A stretch of DNA of 64,000 bases from JAAOIF01 sp965217125 (GTDB lineage Bacteria; Pseudomonadota; Gammaproteobacteria; PS1; Pseudothioglobaceae), in NCBI GenBank assembly GCA_965217125.1, contig OZ244244.1, forward strand, positions 1,736,001 to 1,800,000, in the 5' to 3' direction. The notes beneath the pieces were generated by a model. The model was given only the letters and a program-made list of their open reading frames with translations, did no database searches and was not told the origin of the DNA. Positions 43,155 through 52,292 of the stretch are shown here, piece after piece (the first letter of the stretch is position 1; each line of letters begins with the position of its first letter). A program made the position numbers and the translations under genes.

Positions 43155-43942
43155 AGCAAAGTCATGCCAATACTAAAAACAGGGATAGCGCCAAGCAGTC
43201 CGTCAATCCGATCTAATATACCACCGTGACCAAGCAAAATACTGCCAGAGTCCTTAACTCCGGCCTCGCGTTTGTAAATACTTTCATACAAATCCCCAGC
43301 TACGGAAAAAAGTGCCGTGATGACTGTCAGCAATAAATATTTGTAATACTGCTCAAGGGCAATATCATTGAAATACAACCAAATTAAAGCCAGTATTATT
43401 GCCGCAAATAAACCGCCTAACAGCCCTTCGATGGTTTTGCCGGTGCTTAACTTAGGTGCGAGCTTGCGCCGCCCTAATGCCTTGCCGACAAAATAGGCAA
43501 AACTATCAGCGCCCCAGACGATTAGCAGCAATAATAATAGCAAATCCTTGTTGAAAAGCCATAATACGGTTAATGGCGTTATTAAAAAAACAGTATTTAC
43601 ACCATTCAAAAAATTATTTTTGCTGGGTGTTATTTTTGGGTAATTAAAAATTAAATACAGGTTTTTTGCCCAAAAAGCAACAATTAACAGCAACGGTAGC
43701 AGCAAAAAAATTGGTGCAACAACAGATATTAGCATAATGCCACTAAATAAAATAGCAATAATGACTATTATTATTTGGTTGTTAGTGCTGGTTTTTGCTA
43801 ATTTAAAAAATTCATAAAAGCCGATAACAATAATTACCATTAGCAGCAAACCAAGCCAAGATGCTGGCGCCCTAAGTGCTAAAAAAAGCACCAGCGGGAT
43901 TAGTATTACTGCGGTAATGGCTCTTTTGGCTAAATTATTCAC
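43151..43942 (-). CDS. cdsA: Phosphatidate cytidylyltransferase
   Basis: CdsA makes CDP-diacylglycerol for all membrane phospholipids. It is a multi-helix membrane protein with the family signature near the C-terminus (YKREAGVKDSGSILLGHGG, then DRIDGL). The chosen start is the GTG at 43942, with GGAGG five bases upstream; it gives 263 residues beginning VNNLAKRAITAVILIP. A longer frame running back through uppS has no support. The start lies within the end of uppS. Confidence 0.93.
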   Translation of the reverse strand: MNNLAKRAITAVILIPLVLFLALRAPASWLGLLLMVIIVIGFYEFFKLAKTSTNNQIIIVIIAILFSGIMLISVVAPIFLLLPLLLIVAFWAKNLYLIFNYPKITPSKNNFLNGVNTVFLITPLTVLWLFNKDLLLLLLLIVWGADSFAYFVGKALGRRKLAPKLSTGKTIEGLLGGLFAAIILALIWLYFNDIALEQYYKYLLLTVITALFSVAGDLYESIYKREAGVKDSGSILLGHGGILDRIDGLLGAIPVFSIGMTLL

Positions 43943-44651
43943 TGCCACCTCCGTAACGCCGATTACGATTATTAAAACCCTCAATCGCCTTATCAAGCTG
44001 TGCTGCGTTAAAATCTGGCCATAAAGTATCAGTGAAATATAGCTCGCTATAAGCAATATCCCATAACAAGAAATTGCTAATTCTAAGCTCGCCACTACTA
44101 CGAATCAGCAAATCAACTTTTGGCTGGCCTGCTAATGATAGGTGCTGTGCAAATGATTTAACATTAATTTCATCAACACTGATTTCGCCAGCAGCTGAGC
44201 GCTTGGCGATTTTTTTTGCTGCTTGGGCAATGTCCCACTGTCCTCCATAGTTAGCGGCAATTATTAAGGTGAGACCGGTGTTATTTGCCAGCATATTTTC
44301 TGTGTGAATTGCCTTTTCTTGCACCTCAGCTGGAAATAATGATAGGTCTCCAATAATTTTGAGTTTGACATTGTGCTTGTTGAGTTTGTTGGCTTCTTGT
44401 TTTAACACAGCCAGAAATAGCTTAAACAATAGCGACACTTCTTCGTTTGAGCGCCTTTTGTTCTCACTACTAAAGGCAAATAAAGTAAGGGTTTGAACGC
44501 CAATTTTGCCACAATGTTTAACAATATTGCGCACTGCATCAACCCCCCTTTTATGCCCAGAGATGCGTGGCAACAGGTGTTTTTTTGCCCAACGACCGTT
44601 GCCGTCCATGATAATTGCAATGTGTTTTGGGATGTGTTTTGGGATGTTCAT
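43935..44651 (-). CDS. uppS: Undecaprenyl diphosphate synthase
   Basis: UppS builds the C55 lipid carrier for cell-wall synthesis from farnesyl and isopentenyl diphosphates. Seen: AIIMDGNGRWAKKHLLPR near the N-terminus, FSSENKRR, and RSSGELRISNFLLWDIAYSE. The ATG at 44651 (MNIPKHIPKH) gives 238 residues, a normal length. The next in-frame ATG upstream (44693) would include the -10 element in the coding region. First gene of uppS-cdsA-dxr. Confidence 0.94.
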   Translation of the reverse strand: MNIPKHIPKHIAIIMDGNGRWAKKHLLPRISGHKRGVDAVRNIVKHCGKIGVQTLTLFAFSSENKRRSNEEVSLLFKLFLAVLKQEANKLNKHNVKLKIIGDLSLFPAEVQEKAIHTENMLANNTGLTLIIAANYGGQWDIAQAAKKIAKRSAAGEISVDEINVKSFAQHLSLAGQPKVDLLIRSSGELRISNFLLWDIAYSELYFTDTLWPDFNAAQLDKAIEGFNNRNRRYGGGSE

Positions 44652-44660
44652 AATAGCAGA

Positions 44661-44669
44661 ATTATACCA
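44661..44669 (-). promoter_or_regulatory. Extended -10 promoter of uppS, possibly leaderless
   Basis: TGGTATAAT on the minus strand, with only 9 bases between the -10 and the uppS ATG. Transcription would start about 2-3 bases before the start codon, leaving no room for a Shine-Dalgarno. Same extended -10 sequence as before gyrB. Confidence 0.45.
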
Positions 44670-44847
44670 AGTGCCATAATACAAAGATAGCAATTGCGAA
44701 TATGGTGTTAAGCCTTGTTATCACAGTGTTTTTAAAAAATCTTAGCTTCACTTGTTGATTAAGCGGCGATTTTTTAAGAATGCTGTGGTGTCAAGGGTTG
44801 GCACCAGATTTGTGATTGCTATTTTTGGATTAGGGAATTATAAGCCA

Positions 44848-44875
44848 TTGTAAAACTACCTCATTACGGTAAAAT
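44848..44875 (+). promoter_or_regulatory. Candidate hisF promoter
   Basis: TTGTAA (44848-44853) and TAAAAT (44870-44875) are spaced by 16 bp, a plausible sigma-70 pair. The -10 ends 8 bp before the hisF ATG, so the leader would be nearly absent. Confidence 0.4.
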
Positions 44876-44883
44876 TCGCGCTT

Positions 44884-45651
44884 ATGAGTTTAGCAAAAAG
44901 AATTATTCCCTGTTTAGACCTGCGTGATGGGCGCGTGGTTAAAGGTGTGCAGTTTGTTGATATTAAGGACGCAGGAGACCCGGTTGAGGTAGCGAAGCGT
45001 TATGATTTGGAAGGTGCGGATGAAATTACCTTGTTAGACATTAGCGCCTCGCATGAAGGCCGTGATACCACTATACATGTAGTAGAAAACATTGCACAGC
45101 AGGTGTTTATCCCACTTACGGTGGGCGGCGGTATTCGTAAATCTGAGGATGTGCGCGCTATGCTAAATGCTGGTGCTGACAAGGTAGCGGTTAATTCTGC
45201 TGCGATTTTTAATCCCGATTTAATCAATCAATTGAGTGAAAAATTTGGCTCACAATGTATTGTGATTGCGATTGATGCAAAAAAAGTAGCACAAGATAAA
45301 TGGGAGATTTTTACCCACGGCGGGCGCAAAGCAACAGGCATTGATGCGGTTGAGTGGGCACTGAAAATGACCTGTGGTGAGTTTGGCGCTGGTGAAGTGC
45401 TACTTACTTCAATGGATTGTGATGGGATGAAAAACGGTTTTGACTTAGCTTTAACTAAGGCAGTCGCCCAGGCGGTTAGTGTGCCGCTGATTGCCTCTGG
45501 CGGGGTTGGCAATTTAGCGCATTTATCGGCTGGCGTGCTTGAGGGCGGTGCTGATGCGGTGCTGGCAGCAAGTATTTTTCATTTTGCTGAATATACAGTT
45601 GGGCAAGCTAAAGCTGCTATGCAACAAAACGGCATCGAAGTTAGGCTATAG
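44884..45651 (+). CDS. hisF: Imidazole glycerol phosphate synthase, cyclase subunit
   Basis: HisF is the TIM-barrel cyclase that, with glutaminase HisH, forms imidazole glycerol phosphate and AICAR in histidine synthesis. The two catalytic aspartates are present in CLDLRDGR (about residue 11) and AIDAKK (about residue 130). Phosphate-binding GGGIR and ASGGVGN are intact. The 255-residue length is typical. It is alone here; no other his gene is in the window. Confidence 0.96.
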   Translation: MSLAKRIIPCLDLRDGRVVKGVQFVDIKDAGDPVEVAKRYDLEGADEITLLDISASHEGRDTTIHVVENIAQQVFIPLTVGGGIRKSEDVRAMLNAGADKVAVNSAAIFNPDLINQLSEKFGSQCIVIAIDAKKVAQDKWEIFTHGGRKATGIDAVEWALKMTCGEFGAGEVLLTSMDCDGMKNGFDLALTKAVAQAVSVPLIASGGVGNLAHLSAGVLEGGADAVLAASIFHFAEYTVGQAKAAMQQNGIEVRL

Positions 45652-45717
45652 CAAGCAAAAAATAGGCAATTAAAATAAGTATGGTATGATGATGCATTTG
45701 GTAAATTAAGGCTTTAT

Positions 45718-46251
45718 ATGAATCCTAAAAAAGAACTTTGGGTGTTATTGGCATCATTTGTGTTGCCGATTATACTCGGCACAGCATTTTTCTACTGGAA
45801 TCCAACCGCATTTACTGGAAATACGGTTAATTACGGTGAGTTTGTCAATCCGATTATTACTACAGAAAAACAAGACTTTATTTTTGCTGATAATGCTAAA
45901 GGCGATTTGCAAGGATTATGGACGCTTGCTTATGTAACTCGGCAATGTGATGATTTTTGTGTAAATATATTAAAGCAGATGAAAACCACACGCATTTTGA
46001 TGAACGAGGATATGCTGCGTATTCACAGATTGTTGCTAACAACAGGCATTAGCAATATTCAACAGCCCGGCTTATTGGTTGCGCACCCAAGTGCTGCACT
46101 TAGTCAGCAACTTAACAAGTTTGCCAATAATAGTCTATTTTTGATTGATCCACTCGGCAATATTATGATGGTTTACAATCCGCAGACCCTTGATATTAAA
46201 CGCGTGATAAAAGACCTTAAGCGTTTATTTAAGTATTCGCGTATTGGTTAG
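45718..46251 (+). CDS. Membrane-anchored protein linked to cytochrome oxidase assembly
   Basis: A 177-residue protein with one N-terminal membrane helix (about residues 8-28) and a periplasmic part with LWTLAYVTRQCDDFCVNILKQMKTTR and FLIDPLGNIMMVYN, similar in layout to thioredoxin-like Sco proteins. CDDFC gives a CxxxC spacing like that of Sco. Position just before ctaB and near sco and ctaA supports a role in oxidase maturation, perhaps copper or redox. No precise function is known to me. Confidence 0.6.
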   Translation: MNPKKELWVLLASFVLPIILGTAFFYWNPTAFTGNTVNYGEFVNPIITTEKQDFIFADNAKGDLQGLWTLAYVTRQCDDFCVNILKQMKTTRILMNEDMLRIHRLLLTTGISNIQQPGLLVAHPSAALSQQLNKFANNSLFLIDPLGNIMMVYNPQTLDIKRVIKDLKRLFKYSRIG

Positions 46252-46264
46252 TCGAAAAATACTT

Positions 46265-47158
46265 ATGCCTTCAATCACAGACTTATTTGCTTTATGCAAA
46301 CTTAAAGTGGTATCGCTGATACTGCTAACTGCTGTGGTAGGTATGTTTTTGTCCGTCCCTGCGCCGTATTTGCCTGATTTGATGTTGGTTGTTGTTGCCT
46401 CGCTTGGTATTGGCATGGCAGCTGCCTCAGCGGCGGTATTTAACCATATAGTGGATGAACAAATTGATATGCAAATGTCGCGCACCAACCAGCGCCCTTT
46501 GCCACAAGGCAAGGTGAGTCGCAATCAGGCGCTTATTTGGGGGGTTTTCTTAGGCGTTGTCGGATTAGGTATTTTGCAATTTTTTGTCAATACTCTAACT
46601 ATGGTGCTAACCTTTCTCTCGTTAATTGGTTATGCACTCATCTATACTATGTATCTAAAGCACGCTACTCCGCAAAATATTGTCATCGGTGGTGTAGCAG
46701 GTGCAGTGCCACCGATACTCGGCTGGACTTCAATAACCGGTTATCAGAGTATTGAACAAGCATTTTTGTTGTTTTTAATTGTGTTTATCTGGACTCCGCC
46801 ACATTTCTGGGCTTTGGCAATTCATCGAGTTGAAGAATATAAAAAAGTGGATATACCGATGTTGCCAGTTACCCATGGTTTGGCTTATACTCGAATGCAG
46901 ATTTTGTTATACACTGTATTGTTACTATTGGTTAGCTTGCTACCGTATTTGGTCGGGATGTCGGGCTTAATTTATTTGTGCTGTGCGCTGCTATTGGGCT
47001 TTATATTTTTAGCATATTCATTTAAGATTTATAAAAATCCTGATGACAAGAAAATACCCTGGGCAACATTTATATATTCGGTTAATTATTTAATGTTATT
47101 ATTTGTGGCATTGTTGGCTGACCATTATTGGCTTATTACACTCAAGGATTTATTATGA
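46265..47158 (+). CDS. ctaB: Protohaem IX farnesyltransferase (haem O synthase)
   Basis: CtaB adds a farnesyl group to haem B, giving haem O, the precursor of haem A for the aa3 oxidase. The prenyl-diphosphate site NHIVDEQIDMQMSRTNQRPL is present, with about nine membrane helices. The ATG at 46265 is preferred to an in-frame TTG seven codons earlier. Its stop overlaps the next small gene (ATGA). Product needed for the oxidase encoded at 51-56 kb. Confidence 0.95.
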   Translation: MPSITDLFALCKLKVVSLILLTAVVGMFLSVPAPYLPDLMLVVVASLGIGMAAASAAVFNHIVDEQIDMQMSRTNQRPLPQGKVSRNQALIWGVFLGVVGLGILQFFVNTLTMVLTFLSLIGYALIYTMYLKHATPQNIVIGGVAGAVPPILGWTSITGYQSIEQAFLLFLIVFIWTPPHFWALAIHRVEEYKKVDIPMLPVTHGLAYTRMQILLYTVLLLLVSLLPYLVGMSGLIYLCCALLLGFIFLAYSFKIYKNPDDKKIPWATFIYSVNYLMLLFVALLADHYWLITLKDLL

Positions 47159-47346
47159 AAGGATTAGGACAGGTGTTTAAAGCAGTAACTTCAGCCATGA
47201 TTGGCGTGGGTAAAAAAGAAGACCTAATCAAAGACTTTGAGCGCACGGAAAAACAAGGGCCATGGCCATACATTATTGTTGGTTTGATAATGACTGCCGG
47301 CTTTATTATGGCGGTGATTATTGTGGTAAAGTTGGTATTGTCTTAG
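47155..47346 (+). CDS. DUF2970 small membrane protein
   Basis: A 63-residue protein starting MKGLGQVFKAVTSAMIGVGKK, with a charged middle and one C-terminal membrane helix (about residues 40-62). This matches the DUF2970 family, commonly beside cytochrome oxidase genes in proteobacteria; function unknown. The start ATG overlaps the ctaB stop. The stop overlaps that of the convergent sco gene. Confidence 0.75.
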   Translation: MKGLGQVFKAVTSAMIGVGKKEDLIKDFERTEKQGPWPYIIVGLIMTAGFIMAVIIVVKLVLS

Positions 47347-47996
47347 TCTAGCGTCTGAATAATTAAATCAAGTGCAGTTGCCATATCCTTGGCTTGGTGC
47401 GGGTTAGTCAATAGACCGATCATTTCAAGTTGAGGATTTAACAGCAAATAACTGGCGGTATGATCGATAAGGTAATCATGCTTCATTTTGCTGTGGTCAA
47501 TGTCAATAGAGGCTCTTTGCTTAGTTTGTGCAACTTCATGATAAACCCCCAAAGCTTTGGTTATACTTTCCAGCATTTTATGCTCTGCGCTAAGCCCAAT
47601 AAAATTTGCATTAAAACGCTTGGCAAAGGCATTCATATTGCCAATATCACGCTTCGGGTCAACCGACACAAACACTACTTGCAATCTGTTTGCGTGTTTC
47701 ATTAGCCCTAATGTTTGACTTAATGTTGCTAAATCAACGGGGCATATATCTGGACACGAGGCGTAACCAAAGTATAAAATCGTCCATCGGTTTTGAGCGG
47801 CTTTACTCAGAGTGGTAGCATTACGCTGGTCATCAATGAACAAAAACTTGCCTTGCAGTGATTTTGGATTAGGATATAAAGAAACAGCGGGGCTGACTTT
47901 CTGATTGAGTGCTTTAATTTGGTCAGTGCTTGGGGCTAGTAAAAAATATACCAAAGTAATCAGCGCTATGCTTAGTAAAATAATAAAGCTTTTCAT
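47343..47996 (-). CDS. Sco1/SenC-family copper chaperone
   Basis: Sco proteins deliver copper to the CuA site of oxidase subunit II. After an N-terminal membrane anchor the thioredoxin fold has the copper-binding YASCPDICP and the third ligand histidine in IDHTASYLL. Length (217) is usual. It follows ctaA with a 4-bp overlap, so haem A synthesis and CuA assembly are encoded together. Confidence 0.93.
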   Translation of the reverse strand: MKSFIILLSIALITLVYFLLAPSTDQIKALNQKVSPAVSLYPNPKSLQGKFLFIDDQRNATTLSKAAQNRWTILYFGYASCPDICPVDLATLSQTLGLMKHANRLQVVFVSVDPKRDIGNMNAFAKRFNANFIGLSAEHKMLESITKALGVYHEVAQTKQRASIDIDHSKMKHDYLIDHTASYLLLNPQLEMIGLLTNPHQAKDMATALDLIIQTLD

Positions 47997-48973
47997 ATTG
48001 ATTCCCGTTTTGATATATTTAACACTTTATGCATCAATGTAACAAGACCGAGAAATAACAACAGTGCAACTACATTATGTAGCACCGCGATTGCCAGCGG
48101 TATAGATAATAGCACATTTAAAATACCCAAGATTACTTGGGTAGCCAATAAACCGCCAATGAGCATAAGGTTTGATTTAAGATGGGCGTAATCTCTAAAT
48201 ACATAAATTAACATAGTAATGAATAGTGTGGTAACTAACGCACCAATACGATGTATCATTTGAATACCAGCACGCGCCTGATTTTCCAATACACCATATT
48301 CATAATCCACACCAATAGCCCCCCAATAAAACGCTCTGGCAAAATCCATCTGTGGCCACCATGAATTTAGACAACGCGGGAATTGTTCGCCACATGACAG
48401 TGCAGCATAGTTAGCACTAGTCCAGCCACCTAAAATAATTTGCACGATTAACACAAGCAACGCACCGATTAACAGCAGTTTATGTGATTTTAAAATATCT
48501 CTATATTCAATAACACTAACTTGGTTGAGTAGCATCCAAGTTAATAATGCAGTGCTAATAAAACCACCAAGAAGGTGTGCAGTAACAATACCGGGGTGCA
48601 CCAATAGAGTTACCGTCCACATACCAAATGCGCCTTGTAGCATAACAAAAAAAAGGCTAAAACTTGGCAACCATATTGACTGAGTGCGTTGTGTTTTGCC
48701 CTTCAAGGCTAACAACCAAAGCACAAAAATAATCAGTCCAAGCATTGAGGCGGCATAGCGATGCAGCATTTCCTTCCAGCCTTTAGCGGCTTCGAGTGGG
48801 CGCTCGTAACCTTCAATTTTTGTGCCATCTGCCACATCTGGCACAATCAACTGACCATAACAACCAGGCCAATCAGGACAGCCGAGTCCAGCATCGCTGA
48901 GCCGTGTATAAGCCCCTAATACCACGACAATTAAAGCCAAAACAATTGAGATTTTTAGTAGCTTGCTAAACAT
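47993..48973 (-). CDS. ctaA: Haem A synthase
   Basis: CtaA (Cox15) oxidises haem O to haem A. It is an eight-helix membrane protein with RLSDAGLGCPDWPGCYGQ near the start, the MLHRYAAS and MIHRIGAL haem-ligand histidines, and a central GWTSANYAALSCGEQFPRC segment. ATG at 48973 (MFSKLLKISIV) is chosen because the longer frame runs back into the dctP-like gene. It has a 7-bp gap to that gene. Confidence 0.93.
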   Translation of the reverse strand: MFSKLLKISIVLALIVVVLGAYTRLSDAGLGCPDWPGCYGQLIVPDVADGTKIEGYERPLEAAKGWKEMLHRYAASMLGLIIFVLWLLALKGKTQRTQSIWLPSFSLFFVMLQGAFGMWTVTLLVHPGIVTAHLLGGFISTALLTWMLLNQVSVIEYRDILKSHKLLLIGALLVLIVQIILGGWTSANYAALSCGEQFPRCLNSWWPQMDFARAFYWGAIGVDYEYGVLENQARAGIQMIHRIGALVTTLFITMLIYVFRDYAHLKSNLMLIGGLLATQVILGILNVLLSIPLAIAVLHNVVALLLFLGLVTLMHKVLNISKRESI

Positions 48974-48980
48974 AACAATA

Positions 48981-49943
48981 TTACATTTTCTTATAATCGC
49001 TGATAATACTTTTACCCGTGCTTTTGGCTTCAATTAGCCAATCATTAAGCATTGTTGTGCCAATTGCTCTTAATTCACCATCCAATTTTTTAGTGGGAGG
49101 CAAAACAACTATACCATTTTCTTTGAGTGTATTTGTATGCTCAACATCTAATTTACTGGCCAAAGCCCAACCTTTTTTCTGTGCGTTTGCAGCAGCTGTT
49201 AGAATCACTTGCTGAGTTGCCTTGTCTAAGCGATTAAAGGCGCGTTTATTTACAAACAACATATTTTTCGGAATCCAAGCACTAATTGTGGTGAAATGGC
49301 TAATATAATCCCAAGAGCGGCTACTAACACCAGTGCTAGGTGAGGTTATCATCGCACTAATCGCATTAGTTGCAAATGCTTGAGCAACATCGCTAAAAGC
49401 TATGTTAACAGCTGTTGTATTCATAAGCTCCGCCAACTGCAAGGTAGCAGGGCTGTAAGTCCGCATTTTTAACCCTGCTAAATCTTGCAAGCTATTGACC
49501 TGCTTGTTTGAGTATAGGCTTTGAGGCGGCCAAGGTAGTGCATAAAGTAATGCTAAACCATCAGTGTCTAATTGATTATTTACTGCTTTTTTTGATGCTT
49601 GATATAATTTTTTGGCACTATCAAATGTAGTTGCCAAAAAAGGTATGTTATCTAACTTAAAAATTGGGTCTATATTAGCAAGACGGCCTATAAGCACTTC
49701 GCCAATTTTAACTTGACGCGATTTCACCGCTTGATAAATCTCAGGGTGTTTAATTAAAGAACCGCCTGAATGTATTTTTATAGTTAGCTTGCCATTAGAT
49801 TTTGCATTGACTTCTTTGGCAAAACTTCTGGCAATCTGAGTAGAATGAGTGCTATCTCCGTATGGTGTTGGTAAATCCCAAGTAACTGCAAGGGTTATAG
49901 GTGCAATTACTAATAGCATTAATGTAGTTATTAATTTTTTCAT
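48981..49943 (-). CDS. TRAP transporter substrate-binding protein, DctP family (orphan)
   Basis: Periplasmic binding protein with a clear signal peptide (MKKLITTLMLLVIAPITLA) and the DctP-type fold: TPYGDSTHSTQIARSFAKEV, LKMRTYSPATLQLAELMNTTAV, and a helix-rich C-terminus. The conserved arginine that binds the carboxylate of many substrates is present in LKMRTY. The usual DctQ and DctM membrane partners are not next to it: a DMT exporter gene lies upstream and ctaA downstream. Ligand unknown. A GGAG site precedes the ATG. Confidence 0.85.
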   Translation of the reverse strand: MKKLITTLMLLVIAPITLAVTWDLPTPYGDSTHSTQIARSFAKEVNAKSNGKLTIKIHSGGSLIKHPEIYQAVKSRQVKIGEVLIGRLANIDPIFKLDNIPFLATTFDSAKKLYQASKKAVNNQLDTDGLALLYALPWPPQSLYSNKQVNSLQDLAGLKMRTYSPATLQLAELMNTTAVNIAFSDVAQAFATNAISAMITSPSTGVSSRSWDYISHFTTISAWIPKNMLFVNKRAFNRLDKATQQVILTAAANAQKKGWALASKLDVEHTNTLKENGIVVLPPTKKLDGELRAIGTTMLNDWLIEAKSTGKSIISDYKKM

Positions 49944-49955
49944 ATTTTTCTCCTT

Positions 49956-50900
49956 TTAAGTTGGGTGTTTAAATAAAGTATATGGTGTTTTTTTCTTATT
50001 AACTTTTAGTGCGTAAAATATAATGCCTAAAATTATAATAGCACCGCCTAACAAAGTACTGTAATTAGCTTGTTCTTCAACCCCAAAAAAGGGTATCCAA
50101 ACCCAAAGTATTCCAAACACTACTTCTGTTATGGAAAGTAGCCCTATTTCTGCTGCTGGCAGTCTTTTTGCTCCTAAATTAAAACAAACCATTCCTAAAG
50201 TAATCACCAATCCATGCAAGATACTAAGTTGAATATTTTTTACAATCCACTCAAAATTACCCTTTAACACTAACAAGGCTAAAAAAGAAAAAATAGCACA
50301 AATAAAACCAGCAAGAATTATCGTGGCTAATTTTGGTGTTTTTGGATTCCAACGCAAACTCACAGCATAACCAGCAAACCCCAAAGAAGAAAGCAAGCCA
50401 AAAATAGCCCCCGAAATACTTCCAGTTTGAAGTTCGCTACCAATCATAACTAAAATTCCCAAAAAAGTGATGCACATAGCCATAAGTGTTGCTGGTTTTA
50501 GTTTTTCTTGCAAAATTATAAACCCCAATAAAGCAGCTAAAAAAGGCATTGCTGCAAGCATAAATAGAGTTACAGCGGCTGTGGTGCTGGTAATAGAAGC
50601 AATAAATCCAACAAAGGCAACGCTTAGACAAATAGCACCTACAAAAGAAGATTTTTGTATTTTTTGTAGGCTTTTAAACAGCTGTCTGCGCCCTCGTAGC
50701 AAAAGAAAAAATAACAAAAAAACAGACATACTCAAGCTGCGGACAATAAGATACTCCCATAAAAAATTATGAGAATTTTCCATGTGCCTTACAATAACCG
50801 CACCAAAACTCCAAATTAAGCCGCCAATAAGGACAATTAAAAAGCTAAGCCTATATTTTTTGTCTTCTGTAAATTTTTTTATTTTTAATACTTTCAACAT
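49956..50900 (-). CDS. EamA/DMT-family transporter
   Basis: Ten hydrophobic helices in two similar halves, typical of the drug/metabolite transporter superfamily; the halves begin around LSFLIVLIGGLIWSFGAV and SGAIFGLLSSLGFAGYAVSL. Members export amino acids, nucleobases or other metabolites; the substrate cannot be read. The next gene in the same direction, the TRAP binding protein, starts 12 bp later, so the two share a transcript. Confidence 0.85.
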   Translation of the reverse strand: MLKVLKIKKFTEDKKYRLSFLIVLIGGLIWSFGAVIVRHMENSHNFLWEYLIVRSLSMSVFLLFFLLLRGRRQLFKSLQKIQKSSFVGAICLSVAFVGFIASITSTTAAVTLFMLAAMPFLAALLGFIILQEKLKPATLMAMCITFLGILVMIGSELQTGSISGAIFGLLSSLGFAGYAVSLRWNPKTPKLATIILAGFICAIFSFLALLVLKGNFEWIVKNIQLSILHGLVITLGMVCFNLGAKRLPAAEIGLLSITEVVFGILWVWIPFFGVEEQANYSTLLGGAIIILGIIFYALKVNKKKTPYTLFKHPT

Positions 50901-51052
50901 CTTGAACTAAATAATTGTTTAAAGTTATTGCCTTTGTTTATATTTTTTGCTATGTTATACTACTTTCAAAAAATAAATAGCATTAATATAGAGCAACTTT
51001 TGCACAAGCTGTATTTTATTATTTTAGTAATACGCTATTATCGCAAAAAAGC

Positions 51053-51115
51053 TATCAATTATCGTTTAGAAAAAAATTGATAAACTCCAATTAACCAAAA
51101 AATTGTAGGTATAAT
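51053..51115 (+). promoter_or_regulatory. Candidate coxB promoter with upstream inverted repeat
   Basis: TATAAT at 51110-51115 is a good -10 for the cox operon. Upstream, TATCAATT (51053-51060) and AATTGATA (51075-51082) form an 8-bp inverted repeat with 14 bp between, placed where an activator could bind. It does not fit the FNR spacing. The rest of the 273-bp gap before coxB shows nothing else. Confidence 0.4.
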
Positions 51116-51173
51116 TCTAAAAGTTTTTTAACGCTTAGGGCGTTGATATAAGTATTTTTTATTTGGAGGATAC

Positions 51174-52268
51174 ATGAAAAGATTAATAGTGCTTTTGAGT
51201 GCGCTTTTTGGCTCTAGCGGTGCTTTTGCTGAGTGGGGTTTTAACCTAATACCAGGCGTTACATCAATTAGTAATGACATCTATGATTTACATATGATTA
51301 TTTTTTGGGTGTGTGTTGCAATCGCGGTCGTTGTGTTTGGAGTAATGATTTATTCAATTTACGCACATAGACAATCAAAAGGTGCAGTTGCGGCGAATTT
51401 TCATGACAATGTAAAAGTTGAACTTGTATGGACAATTATCCCAATCATCATTTTAGTATTGATGGCAATTCCCGCATCAAGAGTGCTAATTGATTTAGAA
51501 GATACTTCTAAAGCAGAAATGACGGTTAAAGTTACAGGCCATCAATGGAAGTGGCAATATGATTATCCAGAAGAAAACATTAGCTTTATCTCTAATTTAG
51601 CACAATCTTCTAAAGACAACATAAAAGGCAGCAATAACAAACCAGAAAATTACCTACTTGAGGTTGATAAGCAGTTAGTATTGCCGGTAGATACTGCTAT
51701 TCGTTTTTTGGTAACTTCTAGTGATGTGATACACAGTTGGTGGGTGCCTGCGTTTGGGGTCAAACAAGACGCTAATCCTGGTTTTATCAATGATGCATGG
51801 GCAAAAATTGACAAAATCGGCACTTATCGTGGTCAGTGCGCTGAGCTGTGTGGTAAAGACCATGGCTTTATGCCGATTGTAGTAGATGTGGTTTCTAAAG
51901 AGAATTATGCCAAATGGGTAGCTAAGCAGCAATCAGCGGCGGCGGCGGTTTCTGCAAGTGCAACTAAATCTTGGTCTAAAGACGAGTTAATGGCAAAAGG
52001 TGAGGCGGTTTATAACACCAGTTGTGCTAGTTGTCATCAAAAAAATGGCTTAGGTTTAGGTATTTTTCCAGCAATTAAAGGCTCAACAATAGCTAACGGT
52101 GCGGCTAAAGAACATATAAATATCGTCTTACACGGCAAAGTTGCAATGCCAGCATTTAAAACAATATTAAACGATGTAGATTTGGCAGCTGTTATTAGCT
52201 ACGAAAGAAACGCTTTTGGAAATACTGGTAGTGTTGTTCAACCATCAGATGTTAAATCTGCACGATAA
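51174..52268 (+). CDS. coxB: Cytochrome c oxidase subunit II with fused cytochrome c domain
   Basis: Subunit II takes electrons from cytochrome c via the CuA centre. Signal peptide (cut after AFA), two membrane helices, then the cupredoxin domain with HSWWVPAFG and the CuA ligands QCAELCGKDHGFM. After an Ala/Ser-rich linker a cytochrome c domain follows with CASCH (about residues 284-288) and a methionine in VAMPAF, making it a caa3-style subunit. GGAGGA precedes the ATG. First gene of the cox operon. Confidence 0.96.
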   Translation: MKRLIVLLSALFGSSGAFAEWGFNLIPGVTSISNDIYDLHMIIFWVCVAIAVVVFGVMIYSIYAHRQSKGAVAANFHDNVKVELVWTIIPIIILVLMAIPASRVLIDLEDTSKAEMTVKVTGHQWKWQYDYPEENISFISNLAQSSKDNIKGSNNKPENYLLEVDKQLVLPVDTAIRFLVTSSDVIHSWWVPAFGVKQDANPGFINDAWAKIDKIGTYRGQCAELCGKDHGFMPIVVDVVSKENYAKWVAKQQSAAAAVSASATKSWSKDELMAKGEAVYNTSCASCHQKNGLGLGIFPAIKGSTIANGAAKEHINIVLHGKVAMPAFKTILNDVDLAAVISYERNAFGNTGSVVQPSDVKSAR

Positions 52269-52292
52269 ATTAAATATTCAAGGAGAGATACT

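Noticed and set aside
44652..44693. Longer uppS start at 44693
   Set aside because: The extra residues are not family-like and the -10 hexamer lies within them.
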